Source of the DNA: Bacteroidales bacterium
Lineage (GTDB): Bacteria > Bacteroidota > Bacteroidia > Bacteroidales > P3
Reading direction: 5' to 3'
NCBI GenBank assembly: GCA_017448185.1
Contig: JAFSLX010000044.1
Location: forward strand, 1 to 46,710
Length of the DNA stretch: 46,710 nucleotides
Position numbers and translations under genes: made by a program. Shown here piece by piece: positions 33,230 through 41,409 of this stretch. The notes under the pieces are model-generated. The model was not told the origin of the DNA. It worked only from the letters and a program-made list of their open reading frames with translations, and did not search any database. Numbering within the stretch: the stretch's first letter is position 1; every line of letters begins with the position of its first letter.

Positions 33230-35023
33230 TTATTTCGTTACTTCCAGTTTGTCGCTCTTGTCGAAGTAGTGGGTGTGGAGCTGCTCGTGGCTGAGGTGGC
33301 CGCAGGGTTCACCGTAGTACTCCTTGTAGATGGCGATGATGTCGGGGTTCTCGTGGCTCTTGCGGATGGGCTTGCCAGCGTCCTCACGGTAGATGGCGTC
33401 CATACGCTTCTTGATGATGTCGCTCTTGCCGTGGTGGTAGGGCTGGCCGGCGCCGCCGATGCAGCCTCCCGGGCAGGCCATGACCTCGATGAAGTGGTAG
33501 CCGTTGGGGTTGCCGTCGCGCACCTCTTCCATGAGCTTGCGGGCATTGGAGAGACCGTAGCAGATGGCGATCTTCACGGGCAGGCCGTCGAAGTCGACGG
33601 TGGCCTCGCGGACGCTGTCGCCGAAGATGCCGCGGCACTCCTCGAAGTCGATCTTCGGGAGGGTCTTGCCGGTGTGGACCTCGTAGGCGGTGCGGAGGGC
33701 AGCCTCCATGACGCCGCCCGTGGCGCCGAAGATGACGGCGGCACCGGTCGACTGGCCGAGAGGATTGTCGAAGTCCTCTTCGGGCAGGCTATTGAGGTCG
33801 ATATTGCTCTGCTTGAGCATGTGGGCCAGCTCACGGGTGGTGAGGCTGAAGTTGACATCCTGGTCGGTGCCGTTGCCGAGCTCGGGACGGGCGCATTCGC
33901 TCTTCTTGGCCAGGCAGGGCATGATGGACACGCAGACGACGTCCTCGCGCTTCATGCCGATCTTCGGGGCGAAGTAGTTCTTGGTGACGGCGCCGAACAT
34001 GCCCTGGGGCGACTTGGCGGTCGAGGGATGGCCGAGCAGGTCGGGGAAGTTCTTCTCGTAGAAGGTGACCCAGGCGGGGCAGCAGCTGGTGAACATAGGC
34101 ATCTTGACATCCTTGTCGCCAGCGAGGAGCTTCTTCACGCGGCCGAGGAGCTCGGTGCCTTCCTCCATGATGGTGAGGTCGGCGCTCCAGTCGGTGTCGA
34201 AGACATAGTCGAAGCCGAGACGGCGCAGGGCAGCGGCCATCTTGCCGGTGACGATGGTGCCGGGTTCCATGCCGAACTCTTCGCCGAGGGCGACGCGGAC
34301 GGCGGGAGCGGTCTGCACGACGACCTTCTTGGTGGGGTCGGCGAGGGCCTTACGCACGTCGTTGATGTTGTCGACGAGGGTGAGGGCACCCACGGGGCAC
34401 ACCTGGACGCACTGACCGCAGTTGACGCACGAGCTGTCGCCGAGCTTCTGCTCGAAGGCGGGAGCCACCACCGAGGGGAAGCCACGGTTGACGCCGCTCA
34501 GGGCGCCCACGCTCTGGAACTTGTTGCACATCTCCTCGCAGCGGCGGCAGTAGACGCACTTGTCCATGTCGCGGTAGACGCTGAGGGTGGTGTCCTTCTC
34601 ATAGTGGCTCTGCTCGCCCTTGAAGGGGATCTCGCGGATGCCCATGCGGACGGCGAGGCTCTGCAGCTCGCAGTCGCCGCTCTTCTCGCACTGGAGGCAG
34701 TCGTTCGGGTGGTCGCTGAGGATCAGCTCGAGGACGGTCTTGCGGGCGTTGAGGGCGCGAGGCGAAGCGGTGAGGACCTCCATACCTTCCACACAGTCGG
34801 TGGCGCAGGCAGGGGCCAGATTGCGGCGGGGTTTGCCGTTGAAGTCCTTGGTGACCTCAACCATGCAGACGCGGCATCCGCCGGGTTTGTTTTCAAATTT
34901 CATTCCGTCGAGCTCGAAATAGCAGAGCGTCGGGATGTCGATACCAGCCATGCGGGCAGCTTTCAGGATAGTGGTGCCTTCGGGGACCTGGATCGCTTTA
35001 TTATCTATAGTGACATTAATCAT
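33230..35023 (-). CDS. hydA: [FeFe]-hydrogenase catalytic subunit (trimeric, NAD-linked type)
   Basis: This 597-residue subunit shows every expected cofactor site. [2Fe-2S] Cys are at 34, 50, 53 and 73. HxxxCxxCxxxxxC runs from His105 to Cys118. Two 4Fe-4S motifs lie at ~156-166 and 199-209. The H-cluster motifs are TSCCPAW (312-318), MPCLAKKSE (368-376) and ACPGGCIGGAGQP (516-528). Both Cys of TSCC are kept, so it should be catalytic. With HydB and HydC it would couple NADH and reduced ferredoxin oxidation to hydrogen release, or the reverse, in the cytoplasm. The strong codon bias produces long antisense frames and suggests high expression. It starts 19 nt after hydB. Confidence 0.96.
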   Translation of the reverse strand: MINVTIDNKAIQVPEGTTILKAARMAGIDIPTLCYFELDGMKFENKPGGCRVCMVEVTKDFNGKPRRNLAPACATDCVEGMEVLTASPRALNARKTVLELILSDHPNDCLQCEKSGDCELQSLAVRMGIREIPFKGEQSHYEKDTTLSVYRDMDKCVYCRRCEEMCNKFQSVGALSGVNRGFPSVVAPAFEQKLGDSSCVNCGQCVQVCPVGALTLVDNINDVRKALADPTKKVVVQTAPAVRVALGEEFGMEPGTIVTGKMAAALRRLGFDYVFDTDWSADLTIMEEGTELLGRVKKLLAGDKDVKMPMFTSCCPAWVTFYEKNFPDLLGHPSTAKSPQGMFGAVTKNYFAPKIGMKREDVVCVSIMPCLAKKSECARPELGNGTDQDVNFSLTTRELAHMLKQSNIDLNSLPEEDFDNPLGQSTGAAVIFGATGGVMEAALRTAYEVHTGKTLPKIDFEECRGIFGDSVREATVDFDGLPVKIAICYGLSNARKLMEEVRDGNPNGYHFIEVMACPGGCIGGAGQPYHHGKSDIIKKRMDAIYREDAGKPIRKSHENPDIIAIYKEYYGEPCGHLSHEQLHTHYFDKSDKLEVTK

Positions 35024-35042
35024 TTCTATTCCTATTTAAAGA

Positions 35043-36857
35043 TTATTTAATCGAGATGGCACCAAACTTACAGTTCTGGTAGCAGGCACCGCACTTGACG
35101 CACTTGTCCTGACCGATGACCATCGAAGCCAGCTTGTGGCCGGGAGCGATGTAGTCGGTACGGGTGATGGTCTCGGCGGGGCAGTTCTTGGCGCACTTGC
35201 CGCAACCGATGCACTTCTCGGGGTCGATGACATACTGCATGAGTTTCTTGCAGACGCCGGCGCGGCACTTCTTGTCCACGACGTGCTCCACGTACTCGTC
35301 CCAGAAGTTGTCGAGGGTCGAGAGCACGGGGTTGGGCGAGGTCTGGCCGAGGCCGCAGAGGGCGCTGTCCTTGATGACGGCGGCCAGGTTGCGCAGGGCG
35401 TAGAGGTCGTCCATAGTGCCACGTCCGTCGGTGATCTTCTCAAGCAGCTCGCAGAGGCGCTTGTTACCGATGCGGCAGGGGCTGCACTTACCGCAGCTCT
35501 CCTCGCAAGTGAACTCCAGATAGAACTTGGCGATAGCAGGCATGCAAGAGGTCTCGTCCATGACGACCATACCGCCGGAGCCCATCATCGAGCCGGCAGC
35601 CACGAGGCTGTCGTAGTCGATCTCGGTGTCGAGGTGCTTGGCAGTGAGGCAGCCGCCGGAGGGGCCACCGGTCTGCACGGCCTTGAACTCGCGACCGTCC
35701 TTGATGCCGCCGCCGATCTCGTAGATAATCTCACGCAGGGTGATGCCCATCGGGACCTCGATCAGACCCACGTTGTTGATCTGACCGGCCAGGGCGAACA
35801 CCTTCGTTCCGGGGCTCTTCTCGGTGCCGATGGTGCGGAACCAGTCAGCGCCCTTGGTGATGATGACGGGGATGTTGGCCAGGGTCTCGACGTTGTTGAC
35901 GTTCGAGGGCTTGTCCATATAGCCGCGCACAGCGGGGAACGGGGGCTTCAGGGTGGGCTCGCCGCGCTTGCCTTCCATGGAGTGGATAAGGGCGGTCTCT
36001 TCGCCGCAGACGAAAGCACCGGCACCGTAGCGGAGTTCGATGTCGAAGTTGAAGCCAGTGCCGAGGATGTCCTCACCGAGGAGGCCGTACTCGCGGGCCT
36101 GGCTGATGGCTATCTTTAGGCGGTCGATGGCCAGGGGATACTCGGCACGGATGTACACGAGACCCTTGCTGGCACCGATGGCGTAGCCGCCGATGGCCAT
36201 AGCCTCGACGATGCTGTTGGGGTCACCCTCGAGGATGGAACGATCCATGAAGGCACCGGGGTCACCCTCGTCGGCGTTGCAGATGATGTACTTCTGGTCG
36301 GCCTGGTTCTTTGCGCAGAGGCCCCATTTCACACCGGTGGGGAAACCGGCACCGCCACGGCCGCGCAGGCCGCTCTTGGTGATTTCGTCGATAACTTGCT
36401 GCGGGGTCATCTCGGTGAGGCACTTGGCCAGGGCCTCGTAGCCGCCACGGGAGATGCTCTCCTCGATGTTCTCGGGATCCACAAAGCCGCAGTTACGCAG
36501 GGCGATACGAATCTGCTTGCGATAGAAGTCCATGTGCTTCGAGTCACTGACGTGCTCCTTGTTCTCGGGGTTGGTGTAGAGCAGCTCGGGGACCTTACGA
36601 CCCTTGATGATGTGCTCGTTGACGATGCGCTCCACATCCTCGGGCTTCACCTGGGTGTAGAACGTGTTGTCGGGCATGATCTTCACGATGGGGCCCTTCT
36701 CGCAGAAACCGAAGCAGCCGGTCTTGATGACCTGCACGTCGTCGGTGAGACCCTTCTCGGCGAGGATATTTTTGAAGTTCTCAATGATCTGGAGGCTGTT
36801 GCTGGACTTACATCCGGTACCGCCACAGATCAGAATATGCATTTTGTATTTTGCCAT
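35043..36857 (-). CDS. hydB: NuoF-like flavin/NAD-binding subunit of bifurcating [FeFe]-hydrogenase
   Basis: The 604-residue protein has an N-terminal thioredoxin-like [2Fe-2S] domain (CGGTGCKSS; TGCFGFCEKGP, ~1-100). The NuoF core has GRGGAGFPTGVKWG and NADEGDPGAFMDR for FMN and NADH, and FTCEESCGKCSPCRIGNKR for a 4Fe-4S cluster. The C-terminal ferredoxin domain has CIGCGKCAKNCP and CVKCGACYQNC. This three-part layout is that of HydB, the site of NAD(H) chemistry and electron branching. Its start context is shared with hydC. A palindromic repeat (copy B) separates it from the ferredoxin gene upstream. Confidence 0.96.
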   Translation of the reverse strand: MAKYKMHILICGGTGCKSSNSLQIIENFKNILAEKGLTDDVQVIKTGCFGFCEKGPIVKIMPDNTFYTQVKPEDVERIVNEHIIKGRKVPELLYTNPENKEHVSDSKHMDFYRKQIRIALRNCGFVDPENIEESISRGGYEALAKCLTEMTPQQVIDEITKSGLRGRGGAGFPTGVKWGLCAKNQADQKYIICNADEGDPGAFMDRSILEGDPNSIVEAMAIGGYAIGASKGLVYIRAEYPLAIDRLKIAISQAREYGLLGEDILGTGFNFDIELRYGAGAFVCGEETALIHSMEGKRGEPTLKPPFPAVRGYMDKPSNVNNVETLANIPVIITKGADWFRTIGTEKSPGTKVFALAGQINNVGLIEVPMGITLREIIYEIGGGIKDGREFKAVQTGGPSGGCLTAKHLDTEIDYDSLVAAGSMMGSGGMVVMDETSCMPAIAKFYLEFTCEESCGKCSPCRIGNKRLCELLEKITDGRGTMDDLYALRNLAAVIKDSALCGLGQTSPNPVLSTLDNFWDEYVEHVVDKKCRAGVCKKLMQYVIDPEKCIGCGKCAKNCPAETITRTDYIAPGHKLASMVIGQDKCVKCGACYQNCKFGAISIK

Positions 36858-36873
36858 ATCTTTTTGATTTCGT

Positions 36874-36952
36874 CAATGTGTTATTGCGTTATTGTGTTAG
36901 TGGCTTGCGCAGCCTGACTAACGCATTTACGCATTAACGCATTCACACATTC
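36874..36952. repeat. Intercistronic palindromic repeat made of 8-bp units, copy B
   Basis: It aligns over its whole length with copy A, starting even before the repeat at the start codon of the following gene. The left arm units are GTGTTATT, GCGTTATT and GTGTTAGT. The 20-bp core 36894-36913 is identical in both. The right arm has GCATTTAC, GCATTAAC and GCATTCAC units. The arms have drifted more than the core. Confidence 0.85.
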
Positions 36953-36956
36953 ATAA

Positions 36957-37352
36957 TTACTTGTCAATCGTTTCGTAGTTCACGGGGATGATGCCCTCGA
37001 CGAGCTCGCCCTGCTGGACGTACTTGGTGAGGATTTCATCGGCGCGGTTGTTGTCGACGTGGCCGAAGACGATGGGGTCCTTACCGGGAACGCGCACCTC
37101 GAGGGTGGGCTCGGCGTGGCAGTAGCCCATGCAGCCGGTCTGGGTGAAGACGGCGGGGATGTGCAGCTCGTCGGCTTTCTGCATCATGTGTTCCATAACC
37201 TGCTTGGCACCGGCGGCAATACCGCAAGTGGCCATTGCGACCTTGATCTGCACCAGGCTTTCAGGATGCTCAGCCTTCTCGCGTACGTCGAGGTTCGACT
37301 GCAGCTTTTCGCGCATGGCTTTCAGGTCAGCCAAAGATTTTACTTTTGTCAT
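36957..37352 (-). CDS. Thioredoxin-like [2Fe-2S] ferredoxin of the hydrogenase operon
   Basis: The 131-residue protein has a helical N-terminal region followed by a [2Fe-2S] thioredoxin fold with MATCGIAAGAKQV and TQTGCMGYCHAEP, then FGHVDNNRADEIL. Such small ferredoxins commonly head HydB/NuoF-type operons in Bacteroidetes and clostridia and may carry electrons to HydB. It is the first gene, about 87 nt downstream of the promoter at 37446-37439. Confidence 0.9.
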   Translation of the reverse strand: MTKVKSLADLKAMREKLQSNLDVREKAEHPESLVQIKVAMATCGIAAGAKQVMEHMMQKADELHIPAVFTQTGCMGYCHAEPTLEVRVPGKDPIVFGHVDNNRADEILTKYVQQGELVEGIIPVNYETIDK

Positions 37353-37438
37353 AGAATTTGACTTTTTTTAGGATTAATATTATTTTATTTAACTAATTAT
37401 CAATACCATACGCGCGCACAAACACACGTACGATGAGG

Positions 37439-37446
37439 CAAATGTA
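37439..37446 (-). promoter_or_regulatory. -7 element of the hydrogenase operon
   Basis: The minus strand reads TACATTTG, matching TAnnTTTG. The -33 region is only weakly conserved (TTCG near 37468). The leader of roughly 80 nt contains a purine/pyrimidine-alternating GCGCGCGT stretch but no clear riboswitch. Confidence 0.65.
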
Positions 37447-37477
37447 CAAAAAAAAAATGACATACGAACGCTTTTAA

Positions 37478-37512
37478 CAAAAAAAACTCACCATTTCTGG
37501 TGAGCATTTTTA
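37478..37512 (-). terminator. Terminator downstream of the pyridoxal kinase gene
   Basis: Stem CTCACC/GGTGAG (37487-37492 and 37499-37504) with flanking A-run and T-run. On the minus strand it would stop transcripts leaving the kinase gene before they reach the hydrogenase promoter. The ~190 bp between it and the kinase stop hold repeat R4 and no gene. Confidence 0.75.
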
Positions 37513-37604
37513 TTAACGAACTTGTTTTCTGCAGATTAATGCCAAGCCACCACTTTATGGGCAGAGAAGTGGCCAACCTTGAGGAGAGAACCAACTCCCC
37601 TATC

Positions 37605-37684
37605 GTAGTTCGGCCGTTGTTCAGTCGTTGTTCAGTCGTTGTTCAGTCAAACACTGAACAACGACTTAACAACGGCCGAACAAC
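37605..37684. repeat. Intergenic palindromic repeat, copy R4
   Basis: Four left units (37605, 37616, 37627, 37638), loop CAAAC (37648-37652) and three right units (37653, 37664, 37675), all at 11-bp spacing. The outermost pair is GTAGTTCGGC with GCCGAACAAC, differing from the inner unit yet complementary apart from one base. It lies between two minus-strand genes. Confidence 0.93.
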
Positions 37685-37707
37685 GAGAGGCCAAATGAGG
37701 GTGAGGT

Positions 37708-38553
37708 TCAGAGTATGTCGAGGCACTGCTCGATAGGGATGCCGAGGCAGAGGTCTTTCTGGTCGATGTTGCGTTCGATGAGGCTACTTACCACATTCAT
37801 AGCCGTCTGCGTGCTCTGGCGGAGCGGTTCGCCTTTAAGCAGATGGCCTATCAGGACGGCCGAAAAGATGTCGCCCGTGCCATGGAATGCCTTGGGTATT
37901 TCGTCGTAGTCGAGGCGGAAGTAGGGGCCTTCGTTGATACGCTGGCGGAAACCAGCCACCGATTCTTCGCTGCGACGGCCTATGACACAGGTCTGGCCGT
38001 CGATGCGTGCACTGGTAATCAGCACCGAACGTGCGCCGAGGGCGGCCACGCCGTCGAGCATCCGGCAGGCCTCGTCCCACGTCATGCCCCCTTCGCAGTA
38101 GGGGATACCTGTGAGGTAGCAGGCCTCGGTGTAGTTGGGGAATGTGAGGTCGGCCACCGACACCATTTCGCGCATGAGCTGCACATGGCGGTCGCTGATG
38201 CCGTTATAGAGGTGACCGCTGTCGCCCATGATAGGGTCGACGAAAACCGAGCATCCCTCGGCACTGAGGTGACGGCAATAGGCGGCCACCAGGCAGGCCT
38301 GTTCCTCGCTGAACATCAGGCCGGTGCATACGGCGTCGAACCGGAATCCCAGACGCTGCCAAACGGGCAGGGTGCCGCGCATGTAGTCGGTGGTTTCCAT
38401 GATATTGAAATGACCATAGTCGAGCGTGTTCGACACCAAGGCGGTGGGAAGATTGTAGACCGGATGGCCAAGGTAGGTCAGTATAGGAAGCATGGCAGCC
38501 ATGCCCACATGGCTATGGCCGACGACATCGTTGATGAGCAGTATCTGTTTCAT
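37708..38553 (-). CDS. pdxY: Pyridoxal/pyridoxamine kinase (PdxK/PdxY-like)
   Basis: This 281-residue ribokinase-fold kinase has LINDVVGHSHVGMAA at the N-terminus, VSNTLDYGHF, FVDPIMGDSGHLY, LTFPNYTEACYLTG, and the C-terminal catalytic anion hole AFHGTGDIFSAVLIG with the Asp base. It phosphorylates pyridoxal to PLP as a salvage step. The DPIMGD motif separates it from HMP kinase ThiD. It is transcribed alone from a promoter near 38602, divergent from the metal-uptake cluster. Confidence 0.92.
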   Translation of the reverse strand: MKQILLINDVVGHSHVGMAAMLPILTYLGHPVYNLPTALVSNTLDYGHFNIMETTDYMRGTLPVWQRLGFRFDAVCTGLMFSEEQACLVAAYCRHLSAEGCSVFVDPIMGDSGHLYNGISDRHVQLMREMVSVADLTFPNYTEACYLTGIPYCEGGMTWDEACRMLDGVAALGARSVLITSARIDGQTCVIGRRSEESVAGFRQRINEGPYFRLDYDEIPKAFHGTGDIFSAVLIGHLLKGEPLRQSTQTAMNVVSSLIERNIDQKDLCLGIPIEQCLDIL

Positions 38554-38594
38554 ATCAAGGCATTAACATTTTTTATTCATATTATTTCCAACTG

Positions 38595-38630
38595 CAAATA
38601 TACGAAATAAAAAATAATTTCGTACTTTTG
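38595..38630. promoter_or_regulatory. Divergent -7 elements for pdxY and the Cys-rich gene
   Basis: Minus-strand TATATTTG (38602-38595) faces pdxY. Plus-strand TACTTTTG (38623-38630) lies 8 nt before the ATG at 38639. Both match TAnnTTTG exactly; clear -33 boxes are absent. The plus-strand transcript would be almost leaderless. Confidence 0.65.
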
Positions 38631-38638
38631 CATCCGCA

Positions 38639-38998
38639 ATGAGACTCATGGCGAAAATATCAATTGCGTTCACCACACTGATACTGTTGACTTTCGGAGC
38701 CAGTGGTGTCAGCATGATTAAGTGTGCATGTTCGGGGGAGACCTCGCTGTTGACCTTGAACACCGACCGCTGTTGCCCTTCGGAGAGCGACTGTATGAGT
38801 GTGACCACCGTCCAACTGTCGGACAGCGCATTGCCCGACCACGTAGACGCGCCCGAACTGATGCCCATAACGGCAGCGACGGCTACGCCCTACACCCCGG
38901 TTTTCGTCCCCCACGCTCCGCTCTCCGCCCACCGTTTTTCGCTCCCGCAGGGCTATCCGCCGCCACGTCCCTCATTGACCACCGTGCTGCAAGTTTGA
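38639..38998 (+). CDS. Small secreted Cys-rich protein upstream of a TonB receptor
   Basis: The 119-residue protein has an N-terminal hydrophobic signal (~5-24). Cysteines cluster as CAC (~29-31) and CC followed by SESDC (~45-52), and a Pro-rich end contains PPPRPS. This resembles the HYC_CC_PP small proteins often encoded before TonB receptors in Bacteroidetes, but the match is loose. It lies 55 nt before the receptor gene and is followed by a CxxC heavy-metal-domain protein. A role in handling copper or another thiophilic metal at the envelope is plausible (inference). The frame is believable because of its promoter position and signal peptide. Confidence 0.65.
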   Translation: MRLMAKISIAFTTLILLTFGASGVSMIKCACSGETSLLTLNTDRCCPSESDCMSVTTVQLSDSALPDHVDAPELMPITAATATPYTPVFVPHAPLSAHRFSLPQGYPPPRPSLTTVLQV

Positions 38999-39053
38999 GA
39001 CCAGTATCCGTCCTATTCACGATACTGATAACTTAAACCTTGCAATTACCAAC

Positions 39054-41033
39054 ATGAAACATCTTTTAATACTATGCTGCAGCCTTGTCTGCGGCATGAC
39101 TGCCATGGCGCAGGACACAATCAATAAGAAATCGACACTCGACGAGGTGAAAATCAGCACCCGGCGTGCCGAAGGCGTGAGCCGCATGAGCGGTGCCGCC
39201 AACGGCATCAACATGGGGCAGGACGAGCTGTTCCGTGCCGCCTGCTGCAACCTCGGCGAGAGCTTCGTCACCAACCCCTCGGTCGATGTGAACTACAGCG
39301 ACGCGGCCGTGGGAGCCAAACAAATCAAGCTGCTGGGCCTCAGCGGACAATACGTGCAGATGCTGACCGAAAACCAGCCGACCTCGGTCGGTGCCACCCT
39401 TCCCTACTCGCTGGGCTATGTGCCAGGGGCATGGATGAAAAGCATCTCGGTGAGCAAAGGAGCCTCGAGCGTCAAGAACGGCCCGCAGAGCATCACCGGA
39501 CAAATCAATGTGGAATACCTCAAGCCCGAGGATGAGCCGTCGCTGCAGGTGAACCTTTACGGCGACAGCCGCCTCAAAGGCGAGGGCAATGTGATGGCCA
39601 ACGTCGAATTGAACCACCACCTCAGCACTATCCTTTTAGCCCATTATGAGCACGACTTTGCCCACCACGACGACGATGGCGACCTGTGGCACGACTCGCC
39701 ATCCACCAAACAGCTGCACCTGCAGAACCGCTGGAAATACGCCAAAGGGCGCTACATCATGCATGCCGGTGTAGGCTACTTGCAGGAGGAGCGCGAAGGA
39801 GGCCAGCTGATGACGGTGGCAAATCCGTTCCGAGTGCTGCTCGACGCAAACCGTGCCGAGGCCTACATGAAACATGCCTACCTCCTAAACCGTGACCACA
39901 ATACCAATATTGCATTAATTGCCAACGGGTTCGCCTACAAGCTGGATGGTACCTTCGGCCCGAAACTTTACGGCGTTGACCAGCGCAACCTCAACAGCCA
40001 GCTGTTGCTGGAGCACGACTTCACCCCCGACCACAACCTTTCCACCGGACTGAGTTTCACCGCCGAGCAAATGGACGAAAAACTCACAACCCTTACCCAC
40101 ACGCCTTTCTACACCACTGACTACACGCCGGGTGCCTTTGCACAATACACCTACACCCCATCCTACAAGCTGACAGCCATGGGCGGTTTGCGCGTGGACC
40201 ACAGTACGCTGTACGACCGCACCTACTTCACGCCGAGGGTGCATGTGAAATGGATTCCGAGCGACCACGTCACCCTGCGTGCTTCGACCGGCAAAGGGTA
40301 CCGTACCCCGCACACGCTGGCCGAAAACCACTACCTGCTGACCTCGGGGCGCACACTTGCCTTAAACGGCCTGCCGATGGAAGAGGCCTGGAACAGTGGC
40401 CTCTCAGCAACATTCTACATACCTGCCGGCGAACGCGACGTGCAACTCAATGCTGAGTACTACTACACAGATTTTCTGCACCAAGCCGTGGTAGATTACG
40501 ACAGCGACCCCACAAAGATTATCATCGCCGACCTCAACGGGCGTTCATTCTCCCACACCATGCAGGTAGATGCCAGCTACGACTTCAGCGATGAGCTGAA
40601 CCTGCTGGTGGCTTTCCGATACAACCACGTGCGCTGCACTTATGGAGGCGAACTGTTGGAGAAGCCGATGCAAAGCCGCTACAAGGGTCTCGTCACCCTT
40701 GGGTGGAAACCGATGATGGGCATCTGGCAGGTGGACCTCACACTGGCCCTCAACGGTGGCGGACGCATGCCCAAGCCCTACATGCTGGCCGACGGAACCG
40801 CGTCGTGGGACAAAGAATTCCCCGCCTATCCACAGCTCAACCTGCAGTTGACGCGCGAGTTCCGCCATTTCTCGCTCTACATAGGTGGAGAGAACCTGAC
40901 TGGCTACCGCCAGCCCAACCCAATTATCGGAGCCGCCAATCCGTGGAGCGCACAATTCGAGCCCACACTTGTGTGGGGACCGGTCCACGGTGTGATGCTT
41001 TATGGTGGCATACGCATGAAAATCGAAAAATAA
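39054..41033 (+). CDS. TonB-dependent receptor, probably for a metal or metallophore
   Basis: The 659-residue receptor has a signal peptide (~1-19), a Plug domain (~35-150; ELFRAACCNLGESFVTNPSVDV, VQMLTENQPTSVG, VSKGASSVKNGPQSITGQINVEY) and a barrel ending GGIRMKIEK. It lacks the carboxypeptidase-like N-terminal domain of the receptor at 20672. A His/Asp-rich stretch HDFAHHDDDGDLWHD (residues 200-214) follows the first strands and could bind metal. The neighbours are a Cys-rich small protein and a CxxC HMA protein 22 nt downstream. The set therefore looks like copper or similar metal uptake. The substrate is an inference. Confidence 0.9.
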   Translation: MKHLLILCCSLVCGMTAMAQDTINKKSTLDEVKISTRRAEGVSRMSGAANGINMGQDELFRAACCNLGESFVTNPSVDVNYSDAAVGAKQIKLLGLSGQYVQMLTENQPTSVGATLPYSLGYVPGAWMKSISVSKGASSVKNGPQSITGQINVEYLKPEDEPSLQVNLYGDSRLKGEGNVMANVELNHHLSTILLAHYEHDFAHHDDDGDLWHDSPSTKQLHLQNRWKYAKGRYIMHAGVGYLQEEREGGQLMTVANPFRVLLDANRAEAYMKHAYLLNRDHNTNIALIANGFAYKLDGTFGPKLYGVDQRNLNSQLLLEHDFTPDHNLSTGLSFTAEQMDEKLTTLTHTPFYTTDYTPGAFAQYTYTPSYKLTAMGGLRVDHSTLYDRTYFTPRVHVKWIPSDHVTLRASTGKGYRTPHTLAENHYLLTSGRTLALNGLPMEEAWNSGLSATFYIPAGERDVQLNAEYYYTDFLHQAVVDYDSDPTKIIIADLNGRSFSHTMQVDASYDFSDELNLLVAFRYNHVRCTYGGELLEKPMQSRYKGLVTLGWKPMMGIWQVDLTLALNGGGRMPKPYMLADGTASWDKEFPAYPQLNLQLTREFRHFSLYIGGENLTGYRQPNPIIGAANPWSAQFEPTLVWGPVHGVMLYGGIRMKIEK

Positions 41034-41055
41034 CAAACGAAATATTCAGAAAATC

Positions 41056-41373
41056 ATGAAACAGACAATTTTCATCACCCTCATGACCCTGTTGCTGGGT
41101 TTAGGAGCCAAAGAGCTCCGCGTGCTCGTACTCACCCCCACCCCGCAGATGCATTGCGAGAAATGCGAGAACAAAATCAAGAAAAACATGCGCTTCGAAG
41201 ATGGGGTGAAGAAGGTGGAAACCAACATTGAGAAGCAGGAGGTGACTATCACCTACGACCCTTCGAAGAACACCATCGAAGGACTACAGGCCGGCATGAA
41301 AAAAATAGGCTACGACACCAAGGTGATCAGTGACTCGAAAGCTCCCGTCAACTCGAAAAAAAAGCAGAAGTAG
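41056..41373 (+). CDS. Heavy-metal-associated (HMA) domain protein, envelope-targeted
   Basis: The 105-residue protein has an N-terminal hydrophobic signal (~1-18). A single HMA ferredoxin-like fold carries the metal motif MHCEKC (Cys34, Cys37), then VKKVETNIEKQEVTITYDP and IGYDTKV, ending in a Lys-rich tail. The MHCxxC form binds Cu(I) in chaperones of the Atx1/CopZ type. It is probably periplasmic, receiving metal from the TonB receptor encoded just upstream. Confidence 0.88.
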   Translation: MKQTIFITLMTLLLGLGAKELRVLVLTPTPQMHCEKCENKIKKNMRFEDGVKKVETNIEKQEVTITYDPSKNTIEGLQAGMKKIGYDTKVISDSKAPVNSKKKQK

Positions 41374-41409
41374 ACACAATAAAGAGCCTCACCACGGAGT
41401 TATACATGC

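Noticed and set aside
33269..35050. 593-codon open frame on the plus strand antisense to hydA
   Set aside because: Its product is low-complexity Ala/Val/Leu/Asp/Gly sequence, as expected from the reverse of strongly biased codons; hydA on the other strand has every hydrogenase motif.
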